From Blasia pusilla (taxonomy: Eukaryota > Marchantiophyta > Marchantiopsida > Blasiales): a DNA stretch of 64,000 nucleotides. This document shows positions 1 to 10,600 of the stretch, piece after piece. A program made the position numbers and the translations under genes. Under the pieces are notes generated by a model. It did not search any database, had not been told where the DNA came from, and was given only the letters and a program-made list of their open reading frames with translations. Within the stretch, counting starts at the first letter, position 1, and each line of letters opens with the position of its first letter. The stretch spans positions 30,070,001 to 30,134,000 of the forward strand of contig CM114272.1 in assembly GCA_050084515.1 (NCBI GenBank). The letters run 5' to 3'.

Positions 1-329
1 TGGTGGTCGCCCCTCATGAGATCCACACAAAATATACCTCAAGCCTACATGTACCACTACCAAGCTCAAATCCTTTGTCCGCCCACGTTGAAGGTAATAT
101 GATGCACACTTGTGCGCATGATCCTTCCGAACCATAGCATTCCGTCCCTCCAACATGAGGACTTGTATGAGGACAACATGAGGATCGTAACACCTTGCGC
201 GTGACTTCGACTGCGCCTTGTAGTAATATCTATCATCGTGGATGCGCGTGCTACAAATATCCGTAATCTCCAAGATGAAACCTCCTAATCCCTAGAAAAT
301 AACCTCCTCCACGAATGGTCGCATACCTT

Positions 330-1240
330 AAGGTATCCCTATGCTAAGCCATAGCTAAGTTCTCAAAGGCCATGGGCATAACTCTACGAAAAATCTCTGC
401 CGAATGAGAATATGCTTGTACCCACACATGTGGATCATCAAGATCTAACATCTCTACCATGTCACGTCGAATAGTTGTAGGAAAATCTAGCTCTCTCCCA
501 AAGAGCAAAAATTTCGATGAAAATATGCCAAGGATGTCTATCAAATGAAGCGATAACCCATAGTAAACCATGGCAATCTGAGCTCTCACTCCCTCAACTA
601 TCTCCGCGCAAGCCATCCTTATGCAATCCTCTCTTCAATGTGTGTACTACTCTCTCCGCCAATCCATCCACCTCATGATGATCTCTAGATGTGGTGCGGT
701 GATCTATCAGCCCCTGATCACACAAGGCGTGAACTCTCCTCTAAACTCACTACCCCTGGTCAATCAACACTCCGCCGGTGCACCAAAGTGACTAAACATA
801 CGATCTAGAAATGCATACGTTTGTTCCCTTGCTCGTCTCATCCGGTAGTGCCACCAACTCTATCAACTTAGAGAAATGTTGTAGCATGACTAGCACGCAT
901 TTATGATGACGCCCGTGAATGGCAAAGGTCCCGCAAAGTCTAGACTCCACCGATAACCTAACCCATAATCGAATAGGATGTAATTGCAGAGTACGAGCAT
1001 TGAAGGATGCTCGCACTTGGTCACATACCATACATTTTGCCACAAAATGTTGTACCCCATATGCATAACAATCACCAATACTGAACCTAGAGTAAGTTGT
1101 AAATACGCTTTATTCCAAAATGCCCCAACCGCCATGATCAGACGTGCTTTCGGAAAGGATGAGGAACCACTCAGTATCCTACCATCTTCCTATATCCACG
1201 TAATATAAATCTCCTCCCACATGAATCTCCTAGCTCTCTA
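330..1240 (-). pseudogene. Gypsy integrase remnant (G1)
   Basis: The core shows the first catalytic Asp in the block SLDFAGPLPF near 930-950, the second in VLIDQG near 760-770, and the Glu-bearing DGLAERVV-type block near 640-665 as read from the related copies. The downstream part, 344-616, encodes a block with RRDMVEMLDLDDPHVWVQA, matching the other two family members. Integrase joins element cDNA to host DNA. The frame is broken by small indels and stop codons, so no active enzyme can be made. The HHCC zinc-binding end is recognisable only by alignment with the copy near 56.6 kb. Confidence 0.8.
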
Positions 1241-1436
1241 TAGATCCGATCTCGCCCCTAGCACTCAATGTGCTTACCATCTTCCTATATCCGCAGAATA
1301 TGAATCTCCTCCCACATGAACCTCCTAGCTCTCTATAGGATCCGATCCTGCCCCCTAGCACTCAATGTGCTTACTGTGATATCAGTACGCAAGAACTCCA
1401 CAACCTCTATGTCATCATGGATCACACGATCAGCTC

Positions 1437-1790
1437 TCACCTCCTCACCGACCTCCGATCCAAAGACTCATCATCCGACCCCACTACTAGAATTACCACT
1501 TGTGGCTGACCTACCATAGTCAACCAACAAAGATAGGCAGATGCATGCCAACCGGGCACCATCTCCTCATCACTCTCTCTGTGCCATTGAACTCGTGTGT
1601 CGTCTCTCTGACTTGCACATGGGTTACGACTCAACCCATCCGTATCTTGGTTCAGCCGACCTAGCTTGTGAACCATCTCGAACTGATACTCCTCTAGTAA
1701 TAGAGCCCACCTAGCAAGCTTTCCCGTAAGCTCGTCGGACTCCATCAATCCCTCTAAGTAAGCATTGCTACTAGATCTAACATGCTCCAA
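1437..1790 (-). pseudogene. Gypsy RNase H tail and RNase H-integrase linker (G1)
   Basis: An open stretch of 117 codons contains LTGKLARWALLLEEYQFEMV followed by a GRLNQDTDGLSRNPC-type block, the typical end of a gypsy RNase H domain, and then an acidic linker (DDESLD) leading to integrase. The upstream catalytic part of RNase H is missing because the fragment ends at about 1800. The same order is seen at 9168-9800 and 56672-57400. Confidence 0.75.
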
Positions 1791-1813
1791 CTGTATGTAG
1801 TTGAATGGGTGAT

Positions 1814-1855
1814 CTAATAGATCTTTGTAAAAGGGATTTTACAAAGATCTATTAG
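1814..1855. repeat. Fold-back hairpin, perfect 19-bp stem with 4-nt loop
   Basis: The left arm 1814-1832 is the exact reverse complement of 1837-1855. It lies exactly where the gypsy fragment G1 ends. The arm also matches RT-proximal sequence seen in related copies (near 9840 and 57460), so it looks like a local inverted copy made at the breakpoint rather than a terminator. Confidence 0.9.
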
Positions 1856-1879
1856 GAGGAGGAGGGAGTATAACTTCCT

Positions 1880-2440
1880 TCACTATAACGCCGCTTGACT
1901 ATAACGCAAGCTTAGGAGAGGTCGACATTTTCATGTATCCACAAATCCTTTCTCATCTTGCTTCCCACAATCGTCTTTGGAGCTATAGTTCTCTTCTTCA
2001 ATCTTCATGGATCAATGGATTCCGACTTGAGAAGACTATACCGATCTTGGATTAATTTCAGAAAATAATGTATGCAGTTAGATGGCTAGATTTTTATGAG
2101 TGAATTCCTACGTCATAGGGGACCGTTGAGAAGACTATACTATATTGATGCACATATTGATTAGTTTCAAAAATAATGTATGCTTAAGATGCCTAGATTT
2201 TTATAAGTGAATTTCTACTTCATTGGGGAGCAGGGAGCGGGGGACTGTTATTTTGATTCCAAGGTACAAGTGGATAAAACTGAAAAAGTTTCGTTGGAAA
2301 AATCCAATAAATAAAAATTAAATTATAAAAAATAAAAGAGCTTAGCTTAATTTGGGTATATCTGGATGATTGATTGAAGCTCCTTTTCAGTTGTCCGCTT
2401 TGCCCACATTTATAATGCGGATATGTGTCACCCATTGAGT
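1880..2440. repeat. Non-coding AT-rich flank, inverted copy at 40,480-41,130
   Basis: No gene is visible. The sequence is found in inverted orientation at 40,480-41,130 (shared blocks around TCTCTTCTTCAATCTT and GGATCAATGGATTCCGACTT). A related direct version also precedes the other glyoxalase-like fragments near 22.8 kb and 52.2 kb, so this is the normal upstream flank of that gene fragment. Confidence 0.7.
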
Positions 2441-3105
2441 ACTGACCTCGGGCGCTGAGGTGGCACGAAAGGACATTATGGCCCACCGCCGCTCCCTCCA
2501 ATCGAACACCGCAGATTATCACCGCATGCATGGCAGCCGTCCTAACGGTTCCTCACTCGAAGATCCGTGAGGTGTCGCAAGGAGGCGGCCTCCTTTATTT
2601 ATCATTATCAGTCGCTTCGTGTCCGCCCATTCCGGTCTCGGGGATGATCTTATAATCTTCTGTGTGAAGTTAGAAGTCATACATTCGTTCTTTCTTTCCT
2701 TCTGTCGTAGTTTGTCGCAGTTTCGCGGCCTCTGCACACCGCACGCACGTATTTAGATCCGATTTGAGCGATATCCCTGAGTGGAGTGCTGAGATTTCTG
2801 AGAACGAGGGCGATGATGATGAAGAGGTCCTCCCGCTGCCGGTGGACTCGATTCGCTCGGCGGATGATCGCGTTGCGCGTCTGACGGAGTCGATGGCCGA
2901 GGCAGGGAGATCTCGCGCTCGTGGGTGAGGAAGGAGCCCCGTGCTGGAAGATGAGTCTGCGAGCGATGGGCTTCAGTTCCCAAGCGCGGAAAGCTCCGTG
3001 GTTCTGGCGGACAGCAGCAAGGTGGAATTTACGGGAATCAATCATGTGGCCTACTGCTGCGCCGATTTGGACGGATCGTTGGAGTTCTATTGCAGACTTC
3101 TGAGT
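2430..3105 (+). pseudogene. 5' part of a glyoxalase/VOC-superfamily gene (copy V1)
   Basis: The segment begins with a conserved leader (GGCGCTGAGGTGGCACGAAA), then a short N-terminal coding part, then an acidic exon near 2760-2924 (DLSDIPEWSAEISENEGDDD). After a candidate 52-nt intron at 2925-2976 (GT..CAG) comes a block with GINHVAYCCADLDGSLEFYC near 3030-3095. That block matches the first beta-alpha unit of glyoxalase I/VOC metal enzymes, where the His is a usual metal ligand. The gene is then cut at about 3105 and joined tail-to-tail to an SRA-gene fragment. Relative to the copy at 39.8-40.1 kb the acidic exon has lost 2 nt, so it is frameshifted. Family assignment is from one motif and is moderate. 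Confidence 0.6.
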
Positions 3106-4225
3106 AAATGATCTTCACGATTTCTTCGGACTTGGTGAGGAGTGCTTTCACTTTGGCTCGAGGATCCCCAGCCTCCAGAATCTGGAAGTCTAGATCTCGC
3201 TCACGTGCAGCGTGTTCCTCGTCATCTTCGGAGGAATTCCCATCATCTTCGTCGGAAGAGGAAACCTGTTCTTATATTCGGTCCATCAGCGCCACGAGCA
3301 TCGTCCTCCAACTCCAACGTGTTTCCGATTGACCGATTGACGGTGCATTGGGTGGGTACCAACCTTTCGCTGCATCCTCATGAGCGTCATTCGACGGCTC
3401 CCCTTCGACTGCAGTCGACAGAGCTCTAATCAAAGCGCTCGGCTGCCCCCTTGCGAGTAATCCACATGCAGTCTTCCTCTTCCTTGTTGAGCGCCAGGCG
3501 CATTTCAATCCTCTTCTTCTGCTGGAGGTACATACGAATAGATGTCCATACGACCTGAATCCCTCCCAACTGCTTGAGTGATGGCGGACGCTTGAGAAGT
3601 AACATGAGCAATCTCCACAGGCAACAGGAAAGTCCACCACTTAGTCCTCTTCATTCGCAACATGAATAAGACCCTCCAAGTCGTCCAAATATGCTGGGCT
3701 GAGAAGAATATCCAGGAGTGATGGCTCATTCATATAGGCATCATCATTTTCAGGTTCCAAAATTGACAGTCGTGCAGGGAGACTTGTGGCAAGGTCTCTG
3801 AGACGCCAGGATTGTCTGCTCCTACTAGTTCCTCCTCCTCCACCAGTAGCATCTGTCGAGCCGTCTGCGAATTCTGAATCAGGACCCGTTGCGTTGATAT
3901 GACGACGGCGAGCTGCTCGCTAGATGGCTCGAATGGAGTTCGATGGAGAACGCAAAACCGCCCGTTCCGAAGCCTGGACCGCGGTGTTGGGGCCGAATGC
4001 AAATCTTTCAAGGACCTTGATCTTCTGACCGAGCTGACATCCCGTGGCACTCGTCGAGGCTTGGAGATTCGGAGCTGCTGGTTGCAGAACCTCGAGTGGA
4101 ATCACTACGCTTACGTTCGGATGCAGATCTGAAGAGTTACCCGCAGGAGGTAATGCGTGATAGAAGGCTCCGGCGCGACTCGAGCTCGGAGTGTCCACGG
4201 GCGGTGCCAGAAACGGAAGCATGGT
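3105..4225 (-). pseudogene. SRA-gene N-terminal fragment (copy P1)
   Basis: On the minus strand this matches the N-terminal 370 or so residues of the intact SRA protein at 16505-18154: blocks such as NEPSLLDILLS, YLDDLEGLIHVANEED and the acidic SSSSEEE-type region appear in order. Upstream of that it carries a conserved extra coding block at 3920-4222 (100 codons, with PPVDTPSSSRAG and GCQLGQKIKVLERFAFGPN) that the intact gene lacks but which recurs at 36.95-37.3 and 38.6-38.95 kb. A TAG separates the two blocks in all three copies. The methylcytosine-binding SRA domain itself is missing, because the fragment ends at the junction with the glyoxalase-like fragment. Not functional. Confidence 0.75.
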
Positions 4226-4293
4226 CGGTGGCGAAGGTAGAAAAGCACCAAATTATTCAATGGAATCAAAATCGGCCTGTCCGGCCCTAAAGA

Positions 4294-4329
4294 GGGCGTG
4301 ACTCCAGTCGAGAGGCTGGAGTCACGCCC
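4294..4329. repeat. Fold-back hairpin, 14-bp stem
   Basis: 4294-4307 is the exact reverse complement of 4316-4329, with an 8-nt loop. It sits at the inversion point between the minus-strand SRA fragment P1 and the plus-strand fragment P2. Confidence 0.85.
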
Positions 4330-4689
4330 ACATTCTTCCATCGTAGAGACGTGGTGAGAACTGCTGGAGCAGGAGAAACTACTAGGGGCCAGATAGATTC
4401 GAGTTGCTCGTGCCATCCCACCACGAGTGCCCTTCTTCGAGCAGACAGATCCTGTCGTCTTAGGGACTTTGGCACAAGTCTACCCGGCAGCAGGTGCACT
4501 CTCACGGGCACCGGAAGATGATGATGCCGACATGAATGAGCCATCACTCCTGGATATTCCGTGCCAGCATATTTGGACGACTTGGAGGGGCTTATTCATG
4601 TTGCGAATGAAGAGGACGAAGTGGAGGACTTTCCTGTTTGTCTTTGTCTATCAATCGGACGAAGTGGAGATTGCTCATGTTACTTATCA

Positions 4690-4790
4690 ATCGTCCGGCA
4701 TCACTCATTCAGTTGGGAGGGATTCAGGTCGTATGGACATCTACGCTCCATCACTCATTCGGTTGGGAGGGATTCAGGTCGTATGGAGCA
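4690..4790 (+). repeat. Tandem duplication of about 50 bp in SRA copy P2
   Basis: The block CATCACTCATTCAGTTGGGA plus the following GGATTCAGGTCGTATGGA occurs twice in a row (starting near 4700 and 4751). The intact SRA gene has it once, so the duplication is local to this copy. Confidence 0.85.
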
Positions 4791-4836
4791 GAAGAAGAGG
4801 ATCGAAATGCGACCGACGCTCACACACGCACAAGTG

Positions 4837-5038
4837 AAAGGAAGACTCAAGTGGATTACTCGCAAGGGGCGAGTAATCCACTTGGAGTCTTCCTTTTACA
4901 GATTACTCGACAACCCCTTGCGAGTAATCTGTTGACTGCAGTCGAAGGGGAGCCCTCGAATGACGCTCATAAGGATCCAGCGATAGGTGGGTACCAACCT
5001 ATCGCTGGATCCTTATGAGCGTCATTCGAAGGCTCCCC
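4837..5038. repeat. Three successive fold-back inserts in SRA copy P2
   Basis: First hairpin 4837-4896 (about 27-bp stem, one bulged base). Second, 4899-4932 (11-bp stem around a 10-nt spacer). Third, 4947-5038 (42-bp stem with one mismatch and an 8-nt loop). In the intact gene each of these segments is present in one orientation only, so the second arms are inverted copies inserted next to their source. Confidence 0.85.
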
Positions 5039-5834
5039 TGAATGTTGGTACCACCGAATGCACCGTCAATCGGAAACACCTTGGAGGACGATGGCGTTCT
5101 TGCTGATGGACCGAATCCGAGCGGCCATGACGATAATTCTTCCTTCTCCTCAGGAAATGACAAGGAAGGGATTCCTCTTCCGACGAAGATGATGGGAATT
5201 CCTCCGAAGATGATGAGAGACAGGCCTCACGTGAGGGAGAATCAGACTTGAGGTTCGTCTTAGAACCTGTTTGTTCCTGTTGAGATTCTCGAGGCTGGGG
5301 ATCCTTACTAAGTTCGAAGGAATCGTGAAGATCTTTTGATGGAGGGCATGAAACAACAACGTGAAAGAGCCGACTTCAAAGCGGTCAAGCTCCTCTTGAA
5401 GCGAGGATGGTACACGAGGAGTGCCGGAGTTTGTGGGGATATCCCCGGATCGTCTCGGAGATTGTTTCATTACCGCGCCGTGATACTGATGTTGGGCCTC
5501 CACCGATTCGCTCAAGGAGGATTCGCTCGTAGTAGACAGTAGGAACCATAGTTACCACTCCTTCGGCATCCGAAAACGCTGACTCCGAAGATGGCAACAG
5601 TCTGATCGACGTCGGTAAACTGCACGGGGGTTATTTCCGAGTGCCCCGGGAGCTCAAGAGAGGCAACCTAGGCCCTCTCAACATCTTCGAAAAAAATTTG
5701 GATATCCGAGCAGACTTTGGATATACGACGGGCTTTACATAGTGCAGTCATGGTACTTTTCACCTTGATCAAGAACCCGGGCCAGGCAACATTGCTTTCG
5801 CTCCAGGAAAGGCATGAGGCTATGAACATGATGT

Positions 5835-6545
5835 GACGCGAGATTTCGAGTCGTTGTATAGATTTGAGGATTTAGTTTTCGTGGTCATGGCTAGCTCTTC
5901 AAGACCTTTGCTATATAGATTTGAGGATTTAGTTTTCGTGGTCATGGCTAGCTCTTCAAGACCTTTGCTAGTGGCTAGACAGGAAGCTATGAACTCCACT
6001 AAATCGCTGTATGAGGATTTTAGTTTTCGTTTTGTTAGTGTGATTGCTAGCTAGTACCATATCCTTTTGCCTTGAGGAATCCAGGACAGTCACGAGTGCC
6101 TTTCTGCAGGCAACTATACACTCGATCTTGACTTCAAAATCATTGTACAGACTTGAGGATTTTGAGTATTTTTAATTTTGCTCCATAGAACAAAATTTTG
6201 GTCTAATAAATGTACTCAGTAGAATGACTGGTTTTTTTTCCTTTCGCGTTTGTTTCAGCTCTTTTTGGCTTCACCATCTTCTTCAAGAATTTTGCATGCC
6301 TCCTATCATTCATTCTGTATGTGCCATCAGATCTGATAGTTACTTCTTCCTGTGCCTTTCCATTCTAGACCTCACTAGGCGAGCATGCTCTACACTCTCT
6401 ACATCTGAAGCATCCATCAAGAATCTGTTAAGAATTTACGAGTGAATGGACGTGAAAGGAATTGAGAAAAGTTTCCCGTAGCATCAAACTTTCTGGAAGC
6501 CTTTACAAAGGTGGTTACGAAGATTATCCACAAAGGTGGTTACGA
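5835..6545 (-). repeat. Inverted copy of the module flanking the SRA gene's 3' end (U-type)
   Basis: This is the reverse complement of sequence near 15.1-16.4 kb and is repeated at 23.9-24.65 and, in the opposite orientation, 35.44-36.07 kb. A 57-bp unit (TATAGATTTGAGGATTTAGT onward) is tandemly duplicated at about 5857-5968. Near 6255-6345 it holds, on the minus strand, a degenerate copy of the conserved exon remnant with VTIRSDG-type coding described at 15.1-15.4 kb. No intact gene. Confidence 0.7.
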
Positions 6546-7930
6546 AGATTATTACACGGTAGAATAGGTTACTTTAATGGGATTGTACGTTAGACATTGA
6601 ATTATAATAGTCTGTTAAATAGGGAATTAACTATTTAGGAAACATGCTAAATAGGTTAATCAAGGAAGACTCATAGTGTTGGAAAAGAAAAAGGCTACTC
6701 ATAATCCTAAGAACCAACTACAAAATATTTTAGAGAGATAATAACACGATTCTATTATTAGAGAGAGGATATCAAGGTGCCAAGGTATAAGTGGTAGATG
6801 TTCACCTAAACATAGATATCCTAGAGGAATGAGGACAATTTTAGGTGGCAACTAGATGAACAATATGAAATCTCTATTTTGTGTTAAATCAAAGAAAGAT
6901 CAAAATTTTATCATCCAATTTTCTTTAAAATGATCGTATAATTAAAAAATATCCCCCATTTGAATAATGGATCCTAAAAGGCATAAGAATCTCATAGGGA
7001 TTTTTTTTTAATATATAGGGGGGGTTTGGGTTTTGGGTTGAAAATGTATAAGGTCTCAAAGTATATTACTCATGCCATCTTGGGTTAGATAGCCATTTGG
7101 ATTTTATCTTCAAAACTTAAGTTAAGATTATAAATTAGTAGATACTCTATAGTCCTCCCCCTTTTATCTAGAGTTCTACCTAATCTTATCTTTATCTACA
7201 TTCTCCCCTTTTTGGCTTCCATGGATGTCTAAATAAGATATCTCTCCTCATTTAGGATTTATGGTTTCCAAAATGTGGCTATTAGTTGCCAACTTAATTA
7301 TCTATATTTTGATGCCTTATTGAAAATGTTCATTCTCACTTGGCAACTAATTAAAATTACTCCTACCTATGGCTAGGAGTAATTTTAGATTTAAGGAGAG
7401 GAGCCAATTGGAAGGGGGAATGAATAAATGTAGATAAAAGGGAAATTTAAATAAAGTAAATACTATTTAAATAGAGGGGAAAATTATAACCCTCTATTGA
7501 AGGGAAACTAAGTGAGAAATAGACATATGGGTGCATCGTAGAGAGACAAAGTCAATGGAGCAAGGAAAACTAGATCGATGGAATAGATAGAGCCCAAAAC
7601 TACACCACTCCATATAATTAAAGGTAGACAGTATATATACATATAGATCAATCTAGATAGATGGAAAAATCAATAGAGGGGGATTTAGGGGAAAAAATGT
7701 AGTTATATCTTCCCCGACACAGGGATAGATCCACACAAGTACAAAAAATCAACTCACACATACATATCGAGATCACATAATCGCCCCCTAACTTCCAGAT
7801 AGCATATATCACATCTCTCTAACATGATCTACTATCCGTATATATACTTCGGACATATCCATTTTCCCGTGGGAACTACAAACAAGACATATGCCACCCT
7901 AGAGAAGAACCATCACATACCAACATGGTG
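6545..7930. other. AT-rich 3' flank of gypsy copy G2; no gene seen
   Basis: Low-GC sequence without a credible reading frame. It is collinear with 54,140-55,540, both lying immediately left of a minus-strand gypsy copy. It contains a 330-bp block at 7240-7575 that recurs in the same orientation at 14,570-14,900, and is a candidate LTR-derived sequence. Confidence 0.6.
7240..7575. repeat. Dispersed direct repeat, possible LTR remnant (left member)
   Basis: Shares ordered blocks with 14,570-14,900, 45,120-45,420, 54,870-55,190 and 63,090-63,420, including CCAAAATGTGGCTAT, GCTAGGAGTAATTT and GACAAAGTCAATGGAGC. Members bracket the gypsy copy and the following modules at about 7.3 kb and 8.2 kb spacing. 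I could not identify TG..CA ends, a primer-binding site or a target duplication, so LTR status is a guess. Confidence 0.4.
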
Positions 7931-7948
7931 GCAGCGCCCCTCGCAGAT

Positions 7949-8161
7949 CTATACAAAATACACCTCAAGCCTACTCGTACCACTACCAAGCTTGGATCCA
8001 TTGTCCCGTCCATATTCCGAAGGTGACATGGCGCATAGTTGCGCATCATCTTTCCACATCATACCATCCCGTCCCTCCAACATGAGGACTCCGATCGGTA
8101 ATACCTCGCGTACACGTAGACTCGTGCACCCTGTAGTGATACCTAGCGTCGTGGATGCCAT
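7949..8161 (-). pseudogene. Gypsy 3'-terminal coding remnant, function unclear
   Basis: A 70-codon open stretch (VREVLPIGVLMLEGRDGMMW) is shared with the copy at 55,531-55,800, and a decayed version lies at 1-250. It follows integrase in element order, where some gypsy elements have a chromodomain or other C-terminal extension, but I see no recognisable chromodomain aromatic cage. Confidence 0.45.
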
Positions 8162-8229
8162 ATGCTATAAATATACGTAATCTCCAAGATGAAACCTCCT
8201 AATCCCTGGACAATAACCTCCTCCACAAA

Positions 8230-9130
8230 TGGTCGCGTACCTTAAGGTATCGCTATGCTAAGCAATAGCTAAGCTCTGAAAGGCCAACGGCATAATTCTA
8301 CGAAAAATCTTTGCCCTATGAGAACATGCTTGTACCCACACATCTGGATCATCAAAATCTAATACCTCTGCCATGTCACGTCGAATAATCGCACGAAAAT
8401 CTAGCTCTCTCCTAAAGAGCAAAAAGTACGGTGAAAATGATGCCAAGGATGCCTACCGACTGAAGCGATAACCCATAGCAAACCATGGCAACTGTAGGTC
8501 TCACTCCCTCAACTGTCTCCACTGCAAGCCATACTTACGCAATCCTCTCTTCACCGTCTATACTACTCTCTCCGCCAATCCATCCAGCTCATGATGATCT
8601 TTGGATGTGGTGCGGTGATCTTTCAGCTCATCCTGATCACACAAGGCTTGAAATTCTCCCCTAAACTCACTACCCTGGTCAATCAACACCTCCATCGATG
8701 CACCAAAGTGACTAAACACACGATCTAGAAACGCATACGCTGTTCCCTCGCTCACCTTATCCTGTAGTGCCACCAATTCTATCCACTTAGAGAAATGCTG
8801 CACCATGACTAGCATATACATGTGATGACGCCCTATGAATGGCAAAGGTCCCACAAAGAATAAACTCCATTGATAACCTAACCCATAATTAGAAATGGAT
8901 GTAATTGAAGAGTAGGAGCATTGAAGAATGCTCGCATTTAGTCACATATCATATATCTCGCCACAAACTGTTGTACCCCGTACTGTCGTGCCACCAAAAC
9001 TAAACCCAGAGTAGGCTGTAAGTACGCTTTATTCCAAATTTTCCCAACTTCTCATAAGCATGTCGCATTGCACGTACTTTCTAGGAAGGATGAGCTACCA
9101 CTCGTATCCTACCATCTCCTACACCCCATA
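8230..9130 (-). pseudogene. Gypsy integrase remnant (G2)
   Basis: The best-preserved integrase stretch of this family, 8558-8854, is open for 98 codons and includes GPLPFIGRHH, HFSKWIELVALQDKVSEGT, the second catalytic Asp in VLIDQGSEF, and the HHELDGLAERVV block with the catalytic Glu. The C-terminal region at 8258-8446 carries FLLFRRELDFRAIIRRDM. The first catalytic Asp block is displaced by a frameshift near 8855, and the zinc-binding N-terminus near 8900-9090 is decayed. Confidence 0.82.
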
Positions 9131-9167
9131 AAATATGAATCTCTTCCCACTTGAACCTCCTAGCTCT

Positions 9168-9800
9168 CTATAGGATCCCATCCCGCTCCCTAGCACTTAA
9201 CGTGCTTACTATGATGCCAATACCCAAGAACTCCACAACCTCTATGTCGTCATGGATATCACGACCATCTCTCGCCTTCTCACTGACCTTCGGATCCAAG
9301 GACTCATCATCTGAACCCACCCCTAGAGTCATCACCACTTGTGGCTGACCTACCATAGTCAACCAACAAAGATAGGCGGATGCATGCCAACCGGACACTA
9401 TCTCCTCATCACTCTCTCCGTACCATCGAGCTCCTGTGTCGTCTCTCTAACTCACACATAGAATACGACTCAATCCATCCGTATCTTGGTTCAGCCGACC
9501 TAGCCTGTGAACTACCTCCAACTCATCCTCCTCTAGTAATAGAGCCCATCTCGAAAGCTTTCCCGTAAGCTTGTCGAAGTCCATCAACCATCTCAACGGT
9601 TGATGATTAATGATAAGTATGAAAGGGTAACTAAATAGATAGCACATGAAGTGTGACACGGCCCACACTACAACTAAGCATTCTCCATCGTAGGAGCTAT
9701 ACCTCGCCTCTGCAATGTTGTTCGATCGGCTCGTATAAGCCACAACGAACTCCCTCTCCTCGTCATCCCTCTAAGTAAGCACTGCTACTAGATTCAACAT
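9168..9800 (-). pseudogene. Gypsy RNase H and linker (G2)
   Basis: 9447-9743 is open for 98 codons with the RNase H C-terminal block: YTSRSNNIAEARYSSYDGEC, LIINHQPLRWLMDFD and the ending GRLNQDTDGLSR. The Glu of GEC and the Asp of TDG correspond to late RNase H catalytic positions. The acidic linker DDESLDPKVSEKARDGRD follows in another frame at 9168-9398. Confidence 0.8.
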
Positions 9801-9947
9801 GCTCCAATTCGTATGTAGTTGGAATGGGCGACCCGTAATCGGTCTCTGTAAAAGGGGTCAGGAAGTCAACCTGTCCTTGAGCTTTTGAAATGCTCACTCC
9901 TGATCCTCTCCCCACAGCCAAACCTGATCAAGTCTCGTCAGCAAGGT

Positions 9948-10600
9948 CTAAAACTTTGTGATCGCACTAAAATCTCCCATCGCATGCTCGCGCTCATCTG
10001 CTATAGGCTCCTCTAATGCTCGGGTCACCTCATCCCAAATCATGCCTAGCCCTCTCTCACGAAAACCATGGGATGCTCGGAAGCCCACCAACGTAGGTAA
10101 GGCTGCCCTCAACTTCCCCATCCTATTGGTCATCGCCAACAACGGTCTATCATCGCGCGTCATCACTTGAAATCTACGTCTTGAGCCCAAAATAACATCC
10201 ATTGTGAGATGTGGTGCTCTCTTGACTCCATCGTATGATTGACTCAATACCTATGATAGTACTAGGTTTGTCCACCATAATCGTGGACGGTGAGTGCATG
10301 ATCCAACTCTCACTACATCTAATAACACATCAGGTCCCAACTAGAACCTTACGTGATACACACTCGTGTCTCCCAACAACGACATGTTTTCCAAAATGTA
10401 CATCGGAGAACATATATGACTCTCCTGCGTCGCACTACTCAAAATATCCTTGATCTCGAATCCTGCAATCCAAACACAGTAAGCTGATGAATGACCCTCA
10501 CATGACCATCGAACAATCACGAAATGAATGGTGCCAACTCTATCAAGATCATGCGCCCCACCAAAGAGATATTATCGGGTAGTGTACGCTGATATCCCGG
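9948..10600 (-). pseudogene. C5-cytosine DNA methyltransferase-like domain remnant (G2)
   Basis: The minus strand encodes LPTLVGFRASHGFRERGLGM followed by IWDEVTRALEEPIADEREHA, the C-terminal part of the methyltransferase domain seen intact-in-frame at 31,183-31,425; the shared spine is P..V.F..S...., G..WD, EP.A.E.E.AMG. Farther upstream, near 10,383-10,406, a second frame gives MYILENM, the motif VI (ENV) equivalent. The Arg in RDDRPLLAM shows what stood at the position that is a stop in the plus-strand element. The target-recognition and PCQ regions are degraded. Cytosine methyltransferases transfer a methyl group from S-adenosylmethionine to C5 of cytosine; this copy is inactive. Confidence 0.72.

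Larger units (their letters stand above)
1..1800 (-). mobile_element. Ty3/gypsy retroelement fragment G1, cut by the window edge
   Basis: Reading the minus strand from right to left, this stretch holds the end of RNase H, the linker, an integrase core and the integrase C-terminal region; the 3' flank runs off the window start. It is the same family as the copies at 7.93-10.6 kb and 55.5-59.6 kb, with matching blocks in the same order. The reading frame changes several times, so it is a dead copy. No reverse transcriptase, methyltransferase or gag part is present: the fragment stops at about 1800, where a 19-bp fold-back hairpin begins. The family assignment rests on integrase motifs and is secure; the exact end is approximate. 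Confidence 0.85.
4425..5835 (+). pseudogene. SRA-domain gene, rearranged copy (P2)
   Basis: This plus-strand copy runs from the mid N-terminal region (4427, FFEQTDPVVLGTLAQV) through the acidic region to a broken SRA domain near 5336-5830. The SRA part still shows KRGWYTRSAGVCGDIPGSS, LMLGLHRFAQGG and DGNSLIDVGK, but frameshifts occur after GDIPGSS and after the FAQGG block. The middle part of the domain is lost, and the C-terminal segment (near 5700-5835) is abbreviated. The N-terminal half contains a tandem duplication at about 4690-4790 and three fold-back insertions between 4837 and 5038. It ends with a TGA just after the position matching the intact gene's final NMM. Dead copy. Confidence 0.8.
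7930..10600 (-). mobile_element. Ty3/gypsy fragment G2 with methyltransferase remnant
   Basis: Minus-strand order from right to left: methyltransferase remnant (10,600-9,948), a very short reverse-transcriptase stub (about 9,950-9,800), RNase H (9,800-9,447), linker (to 9,168), integrase (9,130-8,230) and a 3' terminal region. Most of the reverse transcriptase that is present in the sister copy G3 is deleted here, so methyltransferase sequence abuts the RT stub. Gag and protease are not visible. All domains contain frameshifts or stop codons; this copy cannot move by itself. Confidence 0.85.

Noticed and set aside
7949-8161. Chromodomain at the gypsy C-terminus
   Set aside because: The position would suit a chromovirus, but no aromatic-cage pattern could be found in any of the three copies.
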